This document shows positions 15,509-22,931 of a DNA stretch of 25,514 nucleotides, in pieces. Below the pieces are notes generated by a model. It saw only the letters and a program-made list of their open reading frames with translations, was not told the DNA's origin and ran no database searches. The stretch covers positions 1-25,514 of the forward strand of contig CAYMHW010000032.1 of NCBI GenBank assembly GCA_964390365.1. The letters are read 5' to 3'. The position numbers and the translations under genes were made by a program. Every line of letters begins with the position of its first letter. Position 1 is the stretch's first letter. The DNA is from JALQTD01 sp964390365 (GTDB lineage Bacteria > Bacteroidota > Bacteroidia > Flavobacteriales_D > Sanyastnellaceae).

Positions 15509-17899
15509 ATGAACCGATTGCTTAACCTGCTGGTTTGGATTTCTTTCGCGCTCATTTCGAGTGCATTAAAAGGCCAAACCCTGTCCGGAATCGTGACCGA
15601 CGCCGACACAGGAGAAGCCCTGCCCGGCGCGCACATCGCGTGCACCTGCAACGGCGTTGAAGTCCACGGTGCGACGGATTTCGAGGGCGCATTTCGTTTG
15701 GAATTGCCCAGCGCGCCTCCCTGCACCCTCGCGGTCTCGTTCATCGGAATGGTCCCCTACATCGCCACGATCAGCGACGCGCGCCCCGTCCAGATTGCCC
15801 TCCGTTCCAACGTCGAAGCCATCGGAACGGTCGTGGTGAGCGCCGGCCGATTCGAGCAAGCCGCCGAACGGGTCACGGTGTCGCTGGACGTGTTGCCCCC
15901 GCGCGTGGTGGAATCGCGCGGCACCACTTCGTTGGAAACGGCCTTGGAGCAAAACCCCGGCGTGAGCTTCGTCGACGGCGAACCCCAAATCCGAAGCGGC
16001 AGCGGATTCAGTTACGGCGCAGGCTCCCGCGTCATGGTGCTCGTGGACGATTTGCCCATCCTGTCCGGTGATGCCGGACGACCAACGTGGGGGTTCCTGC
16101 CGCTCGAGAATTTGGAACAAATCGAAATCATCAAAGGCGCCTCCTCCGTCCTCTACGGCAGCGCGGCCTTGAGCGGCGTCATCAACATCCGAACGCGTTA
16201 CCCCGATGCGCGCCCCATCACCCGGCTGACCCTGCAGCACGGCGGCTACTCCACTCCTTTAACCGCGTCCGCGCGCACGTGGGAGGGCACTCCCCAACAA
16301 ACCAACCTCCGCTTCCTGCACAGCCAGCAACTCGGCGATTGGGATGTCGTGCTGGGCGCCAACATCATCGGAAGTCAAGGCTACCTCGCACCCATCGATT
16401 CCAACTCCGCATCCGGTTACGTTCCCTGGAAGGCGGACCGATTCGACAGCGAGGCGCGCGCGCGGATGAACCTCAACGTGCGAAAGCGCACTTCGCGGAT
16501 TCCCGGCTTGCAGTACGGACTGCGCACGAACTGGCAGAAAAGCAACGCCTTGGCCACGTTGATCTGGGCCCTTTCCCCGGACTCGCTTTACCACGCGGAC
16601 GGCGGGTCCGCCACGCGCACTTTGCAGACGGCGGGAACGGTGGATCCGTTCTTGACGTATTTGGCGCCGTCGGGGGTCCGGCATGACGTGCGGGCGCGGT
16701 GGCAGCATTTGGTCAATGACAACGACAACAACCAGAGCAATGCCTCGGATGTGCTGTTTTCCGAATACCAAATCCACGTGCGCGGCGACCGCTGGCAACT
16801 CCCCGGCTTGAACCTCACCGCGGGCCTGGTCGGCCAGCAGACATGGAGCACGTCCGAACTCTACAGCGGCGGGGATACGAACGGTGAAAACCAGGCGCTC
16901 AACGCCTCCGCCTATGTCCAGGCCGATGTCGCGGCGGCCGAGCGCTGGAATTTCTCCACGGGACTCCGGTATGAGCACTTCGACGTGAACGGCCAGGTCA
17001 GTGGAAAACCGGTGTTCCGGGCGGGCGTGAATTACCAGGCGGGAAGGGCGACTTACTTCCGGGCGAGTTTTGGCCAGGGCTTCCGCTTCCCCACCATCGC
17101 CGAATTGTACATCCGCACGGGACTCGGCACCTTGCAAGTGTATCCGAACGACTCGCTCCGCCCAGAAACCTCATGGTCCGCGGAATGGGGCGTGAAGCAA
17201 GGCATCCAAATCGGCGAACTGAAAGGATTCCTCGACCTCGCCCTTTTTGAGCAACGCTACGAGGACTTCATCGAGTTCACCTTCGGCCAATGGGGCGCAC
17301 CCACCGACCCCCTCGTCGGACTCGGGTTCACCAGTAAGAACACCGGCGCGAGCAAGGTTAATGGGGCAGAAGCGAGCTTCACTGGCCGCTTGAATTGGGG
17401 CCAAACCACCATCGACTTCATCACGGGCTACACCTACACCCGCCCCATGTCCCTCGATCCCACGTACGAATACGGCGAAGGGACATCCTACGAGTCAACG
17501 AGTTACGACCAAATCCATTACCAAAACCTGCGCGGGGATACGGTCGGTATGCAGCTCAAGTACCGGTCGCCGCATTTGGTGCGGCTCGACATCCAGGCCA
17601 CGAAAGGCCGGTGGTCGGCGGGGGTTTCGGGACGCTACCAAACCGCCCTGCGCAACTTTGACCGCGCCTTCGTGCAGTTCGAAGAATATGGCTTCGTGGA
17701 CTGGGGGCTGCAACGTTGGCTCGATGAGCACGAGGAGCTTCCGTGGATTTGGGATGCGCGGGTGGGCTTTACGGCCGCAGAACACCACCGCGTTTCGTTG
17801 GTGGTCAGCAACCTCACGAACCGCGAATACGCCATTCGTCCGCTGGCCATCGAGGCGCCGCGGCTCATCAGCGCGATGTACACCTACACGTTGGAATGA
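15509..17899 (+). CDS. TonB-dependent outer-membrane receptor
   Basis: This 796-residue protein should form a 22-stranded outer-membrane barrel that imports a ligand using TonB energy. A signal peptide (about 1-22, MNRLLNLLVWISFALISS, cut near LKG/QT) is followed by a carboxypeptidase-regulatory-like domain (LSGIVTDADTGEALPGAHI, to about residue 100) as in SusC-type and related Bacteroidota receptors. The plug follows (LETALEQNPGVSF, VMVLVDDLPILSGD, IEIIKGASSVLYGSAALSG), then the barrel, ending with alternating aromatic residues (ISAMYTYTLE). The ligand cannot be named; no SusD partner is adjacent, and the length resembles siderophore, metal or vitamin receptors rather than glycan SusC. The start at 15509 was chosen for the signal peptide. 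Its TGA overlaps the kdsB start (TGATG). Confidence 0.92.
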   Translation: MNRLLNLLVWISFALISSALKGQTLSGIVTDADTGEALPGAHIACTCNGVEVHGATDFEGAFRLELPSAPPCTLAVSFIGMVPYIATISDARPVQIALRSNVEAIGTVVVSAGRFEQAAERVTVSLDVLPPRVVESRGTTSLETALEQNPGVSFVDGEPQIRSGSGFSYGAGSRVMVLVDDLPILSGDAGRPTWGFLPLENLEQIEIIKGASSVLYGSAALSGVINIRTRYPDARPITRLTLQHGGYSTPLTASARTWEGTPQQTNLRFLHSQQLGDWDVVLGANIIGSQGYLAPIDSNSASGYVPWKADRFDSEARARMNLNVRKRTSRIPGLQYGLRTNWQKSNALATLIWALSPDSLYHADGGSATRTLQTAGTVDPFLTYLAPSGVRHDVRARWQHLVNDNDNNQSNASDVLFSEYQIHVRGDRWQLPGLNLTAGLVGQQTWSTSELYSGGDTNGENQALNASAYVQADVAAAERWNFSTGLRYEHFDVNGQVSGKPVFRAGVNYQAGRATYFRASFGQGFRFPTIAELYIRTGLGTLQVYPNDSLRPETSWSAEWGVKQGIQIGELKGFLDLALFEQRYEDFIEFTFGQWGAPTDPLVGLGFTSKNTGASKVNGAEASFTGRLNWGQTTIDFITGYTYTRPMSLDPTYEYGEGTSYESTSYDQIHYQNLRGDTVGMQLKYRSPHLVRLDIQATKGRWSAGVSGRYQTALRNFDRAFVQFEEYGFVDWGLQRWLDEHEELPWIWDARVGFTAAEHHRVSLVVSNLTNREYAIRPLAIEAPRLISAMYTYTLE

Positions 17900-18636
17900 T
17901 GGAACAACCCGTACTTGCAATCATTCCCGCGCGTTACGGATCCACAAGGTTTCCGGGCAAACCCTTGGCGGACGTGTTCGGCACGCCCATGGTCGTTCGG
18001 GTGATGGAGCGCGCTCAGGCATCGGGGGTCTTTGCCGAGGTGTTGGTGGCGACGGACGATGGGCGCATTGCGGAGGTCGTGGAGCGTCACGGTGGGCGGG
18101 CGGTGATGACATCGGAATCCTGTCCCAATGGCACCGCGCGCTGCCATGAGGCCGTGTTGGCCTGGGAGGCGGAAACTGGACGAACGGTGGAAGCCGTTGT
18201 GAACGTGCAAGGGGACGAGCCGTATGTGCATCCAGACCAGTTGCGGGATTTGGTCCGGCTCATTCGGAAACCGGGTGCGGCGGTGGCCACGTTGGCAAAG
18301 CCCATGGCTCCGGAGGCTCCCGGGTTGCACGACCCCAACCGCGTGAAGGTTGTATGCGATGCCAAAGGGCGGGCGCTGTATTTCTCGCGATCCGCCATCC
18401 CGCACGGAGCCGGGCCTTGGAACAAGCACATCGGCCTGTATGCGTTCACCCGGACCGCCCTCGAAGCCCTCATGGAATTGCACCCCACCCCGCTGGAATC
18501 GCGGGAACGACTGGAGCAATTGCGGTGGCTCGAATGCGGCTGGCGCATTGACGTGGGGTTGACGCCGCACGAAACGCCTGCGGTGGACGCGCCTGAAGAT
18601 TTAGCACAACTCCCTCCCCCTAACTTTGAATCATGA
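17899..18636 (+). CDS. kdsB: 3-deoxy-manno-octulosonate cytidylyltransferase
   Basis: This 245-residue enzyme activates Kdo with CTP to CMP-Kdo for the LPS inner core. The nucleotide-binding motif IPARYGSTRFPGKPL (9-23), the loop NVQGDEP, the sugar-binding KHIGLYAF and the segment LESRERLEQLRWLE are diagnostic of KdsB; length is normal. Two adjacent ATGs exist (17896 and 17899). I chose 17899, which overlaps the receptor stop by one base; starting at 17896 would add one methionine. The stop overlaps the next start as ATGA, so the gene is coupled on both sides. Confidence 0.95.
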   Translation: MEQPVLAIIPARYGSTRFPGKPLADVFGTPMVVRVMERAQASGVFAEVLVATDDGRIAEVVERHGGRAVMTSESCPNGTARCHEAVLAWEAETGRTVEAVVNVQGDEPYVHPDQLRDLVRLIRKPGAAVATLAKPMAPEAPGLHDPNRVKVVCDAKGRALYFSRSAIPHGAGPWNKHIGLYAFTRTALEALMELHPTPLESRERLEQLRWLECGWRIDVGLTPHETPAVDAPEDLAQLPPPNFES

Positions 18637-20816
18637 ATCGGATCCTTTTCGCCAGCGCAGTGGCGGCTATCTTTGCCGCTTCTTGCACGAATCCCACTCC
18701 CATGGACACCCCAGCAGAACTTGCTCAATCGGCTTTCAGCACACCGCCTCAGGCGAAAAAAGTGCCCCATGAAACGTCCATCCACGGATTGACGCTGCAC
18801 GACGATTACTTCTGGATGCGGCTTAGCGACGCCCAAAAGGAGGCCGAACAACCCGACGCCCAAACCCAGGACGTCCTCGACAACTTGAACGCGGAGAACG
18901 CCTACCGCTCGGAGGTCATGGCCTCCACGGAAGGGCTGCAATCCGCGCTCTACGATGAAATCGTGGGGCGCATCAAGCAGGACGATTCGAGCGTCCCCGT
19001 GAAGGACAACGGCTACTGGTACTACACCCGTTACGAAGAGGGCAAGGAATACGCTTTGCACTGCCGAAAGCCAGAGACCATGGAGTCGGAAGAGGAGGTC
19101 ATGCTCAACGTCAACGAAATGGCGGAGGGCTTCGCCTACTACGCCATCGGCGGTCGGAGCGTCAGCCCGGACAACCGCTTGCTGGTGTTTGGGGTGGACA
19201 CCGTGAGCCGCCGGGAATACACGCTGCACGTCAAGGACTTGACTACCGGTGAGTTGTTGGCCGACCAAATCCCCGCCACCACAGGAGGCGCGACGTGGGC
19301 GAACGACAACCGCACCCTCTTCTACACGAAGAAAGACCCCGTGACCCTGCGTTCGTATCGGATCTTCAAGCACGTTTTGGGCACTCCTGCCGACCAGGAT
19401 GAACTCGTGTACGAGGAGACCGACGAGACCTTCAGCTGCGGCGTGGGCAAGTCAAAGAGCAATGCGTACTTGATGATTTCGAGCTACTCCACGGTCAGCA
19501 CGGAATGGCGGGTGTTGGAGGCCGACAACCCGAATGGGGATTGGCGCATCATCCAGCCACGGGAACGGGATTTGGAATACGGAGTGGAGCACTTTGAGGA
19601 CCACTTCTACATCACGACCAACCGCGACGCGAAGAATTTCAAGCTCGTGCGGACGCCGCTCGACGCCACGACCTACGACCACTGGGAAGACGTGCTCGCT
19701 CACCGGCCGGAAACCCTGCTTGAAGGGGTGGAACTGTTCCGCAACTACCTCGTCATTGAGGAGCGCACGGAAGGCCTGACGCAACTGCGCGTGAAGAGCT
19801 GGGATGGCGCGCGCGATTTCTACCTCGAATTCGATGACCCCGCATACATGGCGTACATCGGCGCGAACCCCGATTTCAACACGGATCGCTTGCGTTACGG
19901 ATACACCTCCATGACCACGCCGAGCAGCGTGTTCGAGTTCGACATGACCGAAAACTCGACGGAACTCTTGAAGCAGGCCGAAGTGTTGGGCGATGATTTC
20001 GACCCGAGCAACTACACCAGCGAGCGCATGATGGTGAAGGCGCGGGATGGCGTGGAAGTTCCGGTGTCCATCGTCTACCGCAAAGGCCTGGAAAAGAACG
20101 GCAACAACCCCTTCTTGCTTTACGCGTACGGCAGCTACGGTTACAGCACAGATGCCGGCTTTTCGAGCACGCGTCTGAGCTTGTTGGATCGTGGGTTTGT
20201 CTACGCCATCGCGCACATCCGCGGCGGACAGGAAATGGGGCGGCACTGGTACGAAGACGGCAAGCTGTTCAACAAAATGAACACGTTCACCGACTTCATC
20301 GATTGCGGCCAAGCCATGATCGACGCGGGCTTCACCTCTTCCGAACACCTCTACGCAATGGGCGGATCAGCAGGTGGTCTGCTCATGGGCGCGGTCATGA
20401 ACATGGCCCCGGACCTCTTCAACGGCATCATAGCAGCCGTTCCGTTCGTGGACGTCATCAACACCATGTTGGACGAAAGCATTCCGCTGACGACGGGTGA
20501 ATTCGACGAATGGGGCAATCCGAAGAACAAGGAATCCTTCGACTACATCATGCAGTACAGCCCGTACGACAACGTCGAAGCGAAGGCCTACCCGCACACC
20601 TTGGTGACAACGGGGTATTGGGACAGCCAGGTGCAGTATTGGGAACCCCAGAAGTGGGTGGCCAAACTCCGCGAATACAAAACCGACGACCACGTCCTCA
20701 TCATGTACTGCAACATGGAAACGGGACACGGCGGGGCTTCGGGGCGTTTCCAGCGGTACAAGGAGGTGGCGATGGAGTACGCCTTCCTGTTCCAATTGGA
20801 AGGCATCACGGAATGA
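18633..20816 (+). CDS. ptrB: Oligopeptidase B-like serine peptidase (S9A), predicted lipoprotein
   Basis: This 727-residue protein combines an N-terminal seven-bladed propeller (about 70-440) with a C-terminal alpha/beta-hydrolase peptidase domain. The catalytic triad is S579 (GGSAGG), D664 (GYWDSQVQYWEP) and H699 (ETGHGGASGR), the layout of oligopeptidase B, which cuts short peptides after Arg or Lys. The start MNRILFASAVAAIFAASC has a lipobox with C18, so the enzyme should be a lipoprotein exported from the cytoplasm, unlike E. coli PtrB. It starts inside the kdsB stop (ATGA). A TAACTTTG sequence lies 4 nt before the ATG, but without a -33 element. Prolyl-oligopeptidase specificity is the alternative; the active-site context fits oligopeptidase B better. 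Confidence 0.88.
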   Translation: MNRILFASAVAAIFAASCTNPTPMDTPAELAQSAFSTPPQAKKVPHETSIHGLTLHDDYFWMRLSDAQKEAEQPDAQTQDVLDNLNAENAYRSEVMASTEGLQSALYDEIVGRIKQDDSSVPVKDNGYWYYTRYEEGKEYALHCRKPETMESEEEVMLNVNEMAEGFAYYAIGGRSVSPDNRLLVFGVDTVSRREYTLHVKDLTTGELLADQIPATTGGATWANDNRTLFYTKKDPVTLRSYRIFKHVLGTPADQDELVYEETDETFSCGVGKSKSNAYLMISSYSTVSTEWRVLEADNPNGDWRIIQPRERDLEYGVEHFEDHFYITTNRDAKNFKLVRTPLDATTYDHWEDVLAHRPETLLEGVELFRNYLVIEERTEGLTQLRVKSWDGARDFYLEFDDPAYMAYIGANPDFNTDRLRYGYTSMTTPSSVFEFDMTENSTELLKQAEVLGDDFDPSNYTSERMMVKARDGVEVPVSIVYRKGLEKNGNNPFLLYAYGSYGYSTDAGFSSTRLSLLDRGFVYAIAHIRGGQEMGRHWYEDGKLFNKMNTFTDFIDCGQAMIDAGFTSSEHLYAMGGSAGGLLMGAVMNMAPDLFNGIIAAVPFVDVINTMLDESIPLTTGEFDEWGNPKNKESFDYIMQYSPYDNVEAKAYPHTLVTTGYWDSQVQYWEPQKWVAKLREYKTDDHVLIMYCNMETGHGGASGRFQRYKEVAMEYAFLFQLEGITE

Positions 20817-21244
20817 ATCGGTACCGGGATTTGACAAGGGAGGAACTGGAAGCCGTCGAGCCCGACGTCATCCAGTTCCTCGCGGAGTCGGGCGTGACGG
20901 CGACGGATTGGGAGGCGTGGAAGGCGGCGGGGGATGCCCGAGTGGACGAGTTGATTTCGGAATTCAGTTCGGGGTTTTGGGATCGGGCCACGGCGCAAAT
21001 CAATTACCTCGAACGTCGGAATGGGGAGGAGGTTTGGGTCTTTTCCTTTGAGGAAGAACGCGCCACCCTCATCCGTTGCGTGATGGAAGATGGAGCGGCC
21101 ACTTGGTACCGGGGGGAAAAGCGATTTGAGCAGGAGGCGCGGGGACGGGAGATTTTCCTCCTCCTCGAGCAAGGCGCTCAGCCGACGGATTCGGCGCGCT
21201 GGGAGGCCATGGAACAGGCGATGAACGGCTCCGTCGTCAGCTGA
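20813..21244 (+). CDS. DUF6495-like conserved hypothetical protein
   Basis: This 143-residue soluble, acidic protein has no signal peptide or membrane helix. From memory its pattern (YRDLTREELEAVEPDVIQFL, then TATDWEAWK, ELISEFSSGFWD, INYLERR) resembles DUF6495, a small family seen mainly in Bacteroidota with no known function. The start overlaps the peptidase stop as ATGA, making it the last gene of the four-gene chain. The stop is within TCAGCTGA (21237-21244), which also holds the stop of the convergent HAD gene. Codon use is like its neighbours, so it is a native gene. Confidence 0.78.
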   Translation: MNRYRDLTREELEAVEPDVIQFLAESGVTATDWEAWKAAGDARVDELISEFSSGFWDRATAQINYLERRNGEEVWVFSFEEERATLIRCVMEDGAATWYRGEKRFEQEARGREIFLLLEQGAQPTDSARWEAMEQAMNGSVVS

Positions 21245-21896
21245 ATTTCCAGCCCACTTCGCGCAGGGCCGCGGGCAAACTCAACCCCGACTTCGGATGG
21301 TAGTGCAGCCCCTGCAAACCCGCCTCGCGCGCACCTTCGACGTGGTGCAGGCTGTCGTCTACGAACCCCGTCCGCGACGGCTCGAGTCCATGCACCGCAC
21401 ACAGGGCCAAAAAGGACGACGGATGCGGCTTTCGCTTGCCGAAATCATGCGAGTAATGCACGGCCTCAAACGCCGCCCGAAACGGAATCAACATCCCGTC
21501 TTCTGACAAGCGGCGCTCGAACTCGGTAGCATGAAGGGCGTTCGTGTTGCTGAACAGGAAGAGGCGGGTTTGGGCTCCAAGCTCCTCCACCCAACGCAAC
21601 CGCTCGACCGGCATCCGCAGCAGGATGCTGTTCCACGCATCCCTGACGGCCTCCGTTGTCACCCCCGGAGCACAGCGCTCCTGCAAGCGATGGAGGAACA
21701 CCTCAGCATCCAAGGTTCCCACCTCCAACGCATCGAACCAGGCGTGCTGGCCGGCTTGGTGGTAAAACCCTTCAAAATCATCGAAACCCAACGCGTCGAA
21801 GGCTCGAACCGGCGCGTCGTAATCTATGGGGTACAACACCCCGCCAAAGTCCAAAACGAGGGCGTCCAATTCGGACGTTACAGCCGCTTCATCCAT
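21237..21896 (-). CDS. HAD-superfamily hydrolase
   Basis: This 219-residue protein is a HAD subfamily IA phosphatase-like enzyme. Motif I is DFGGVLY (nucleophile D16), motif II is SNTN (116-119), the motif III lysine is in GKRKPHP (K154 or K156) and motif IV is FVDDS (D180-D181). The DxGGV form, without the usual second aspartate two residues after the nucleophile, is typical of the YihX and epoxide-hydrolase-N-terminal-like branch. The substrate is unknown; small sugar phosphates or nucleotides are usual in this branch. The start at 21896 lies 19 nt inside the 3' end of the upstream HU-SPOR gene, so the two are co-transcribed. The stop interlocks with the DUF6495-like gene. Confidence 0.88.
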   Translation of the reverse strand: MDEAAVTSELDALVLDFGGVLYPIDYDAPVRAFDALGFDDFEGFYHQAGQHAWFDALEVGTLDAEVFLHRLQERCAPGVTTEAVRDAWNSILLRMPVERLRWVEELGAQTRLFLFSNTNALHATEFERRLSEDGMLIPFRAAFEAVHYSHDFGKRKPHPSSFLALCAVHGLEPSRTGFVDDSLHHVEGAREAGLQGLHYHPKSGLSLPAALREVGWKFS

Positions 21897-22885
21897 ACCG
21901 CCTCGTGCCCTGCAACGCGCACCGCATCCAACGCAGCCCGCGCATCACCCTCGTCCGTGAAGAGGCCCACCGTCACAAAGTGCAACGCTCCGTGGCGATG
22001 AATTTCAGCTTGCAAGCCGGCGTGGTTCAAGGTCAGTGCGTGGCCTTGGGCATTGCCCTCCTGAGCGAAGGCACCCGCCACCAAGGCGTAGGCAGCAGAA
22101 GCCATGTTCAAGGCCGCTTCAGGCGCCGCTGGTTCCTCGACTTCCACCGCCGCAATCCGCAATCCCGCTTCATCGAGACGACCTTCCGTGAAATCAAACC
22201 GCACCGCCTCCTCTGTTTCCATCACCGCGTCGTAGGCGGAGCCCTCGTTCACTGGGGCAAGCGGAGCCACGGATTTGGGCGTGTAAGCAGACGGAGTGGG
22301 ACGGAACCCCCACTCGGGCAAGAAACTCAGGGTGGAAACTTCGGTTGAACCCGAGAACCACCACATGCCCCCTGCGAGCAACGGCAACGCAATGGCGGCA
22401 GCGATGCGCGGCCAACGAACCGGAGTCGAAATCGGCAGCACGATGGGGTCTTCCTGCGTCTCCCGAACGATGGGCTTGAGCGGAATGCGCTGCAAGCCGA
22501 ATCCGTCCAGCAGCCGCTCCAGTTCTGCCTCGGCCATGAATTGCGTCGCTCCATTCGCCGCGATGAACAACCGGCCCACGTGGGGCAAGTTCACCGAACG
22601 TTGGCGCTGCAACATTTCCCGCATGGCCGCTGCCTCCTGCTCCACCGCCGCCAAGGCCTCCGGATACGCCAAGCGCTCCGCCACCGAAACCGCGTGCGCC
22701 AGCACGCCGTCGTTGTGCAACAGCCGCTCGTTGAATTGAATGGCCCGACGAGGCGGAACCATTTCCTGAGCCGCCTCGTCGAAGCGGGCGGGGCGATCGT
22801 TGCACACGAAGCCTCCCAAGCCGGGGATGACCAAGCAATCGTGCTCCAAAATGAGCCGTGGAAGATGGGATTCAATGAAGGCCAT
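21878..22885 (-). CDS. HU (CCDC81-type) and SPOR domain membrane protein
   Basis: This 335-residue protein has an unusual three-part layout. Residues about 1-60 (HDCLVIPGLGGFVCND, then FDEAAQEMVPPRR, FNERLLHNDG) and about 61-130 match the two prokaryotic CCDC81-like HU domains, a DNA-binding fold. A single membrane helix lies at about 160-177 (IAAAIALPLLAGGMWWF). A linker rich in Ala, Glu and Pro leads to a C-terminal SPOR domain (about 255-335, AYALVAGAFAQEGNA, ending HEAVWMKRL), which binds peptidoglycan stripped of stem peptides at the division site. The predicted topology is HU in the cytoplasm and SPOR in the periplasm. The start at 22885 (MAFIESHLPRLILEH) fits the HU domain; 13 more codons upstream are open but overlap the promoter. 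Confidence 0.85.
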   Translation of the reverse strand: MAFIESHLPRLILEHDCLVIPGLGGFVCNDRPARFDEAAQEMVPPRRAIQFNERLLHNDGVLAHAVSVAERLAYPEALAAVEQEAAAMREMLQRQRSVNLPHVGRLFIAANGATQFMAEAELERLLDGFGLQRIPLKPIVRETQEDPIVLPISTPVRWPRIAAAIALPLLAGGMWWFSGSTEVSTLSFLPEWGFRPTPSAYTPKSVAPLAPVNEGSAYDAVMETEEAVRFDFTEGRLDEAGLRIAAVEVEEPAAPEAALNMASAAYALVAGAFAQEGNAQGHALTLNHAGLQAEIHRHGALHFVTVGLFTDEGDARAALDAVRVAGHEAVWMKRL

Positions 22886-22893
22886 GGTGACCA

Positions 22894-22924
22894 CGAAAGT
22901 AAGCCGTTCCCGTGGACCGCACAA
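22894..22924 (-). promoter_or_regulatory. Promoter of the HU-SPOR/HAD operon
   Basis: On the minus strand TTG (22922-22924) is followed by 20 bp and TACTTTCG (22894-22901), one base from TAnnTTTG. The box ends 8 nt before the ATG at 22885, so the transcript would be almost leaderless. The promoter fills the 46-bp gap after the T9SS gene; no terminator for that gene is visible there. Confidence 0.6.
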
Positions 22925-22931
22925 ACCGAAA

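Noticed and set aside
18621..18628. TAACTTTG, a perfect -7 match just before the peptidase start.
   Set aside because: It lies inside kdsB coding sequence, has no TTG at 19-21 bp upstream, and is only 4 nt from the ATG, so it would need a leaderless transcript. Likely chance.
18087..19373. A 428-codon minus-strand frame across kdsB and the peptidase gene.
   Set aside because: Crosses two well-supported genes and its translation has no coherent motif; regarded as an antisense artefact.
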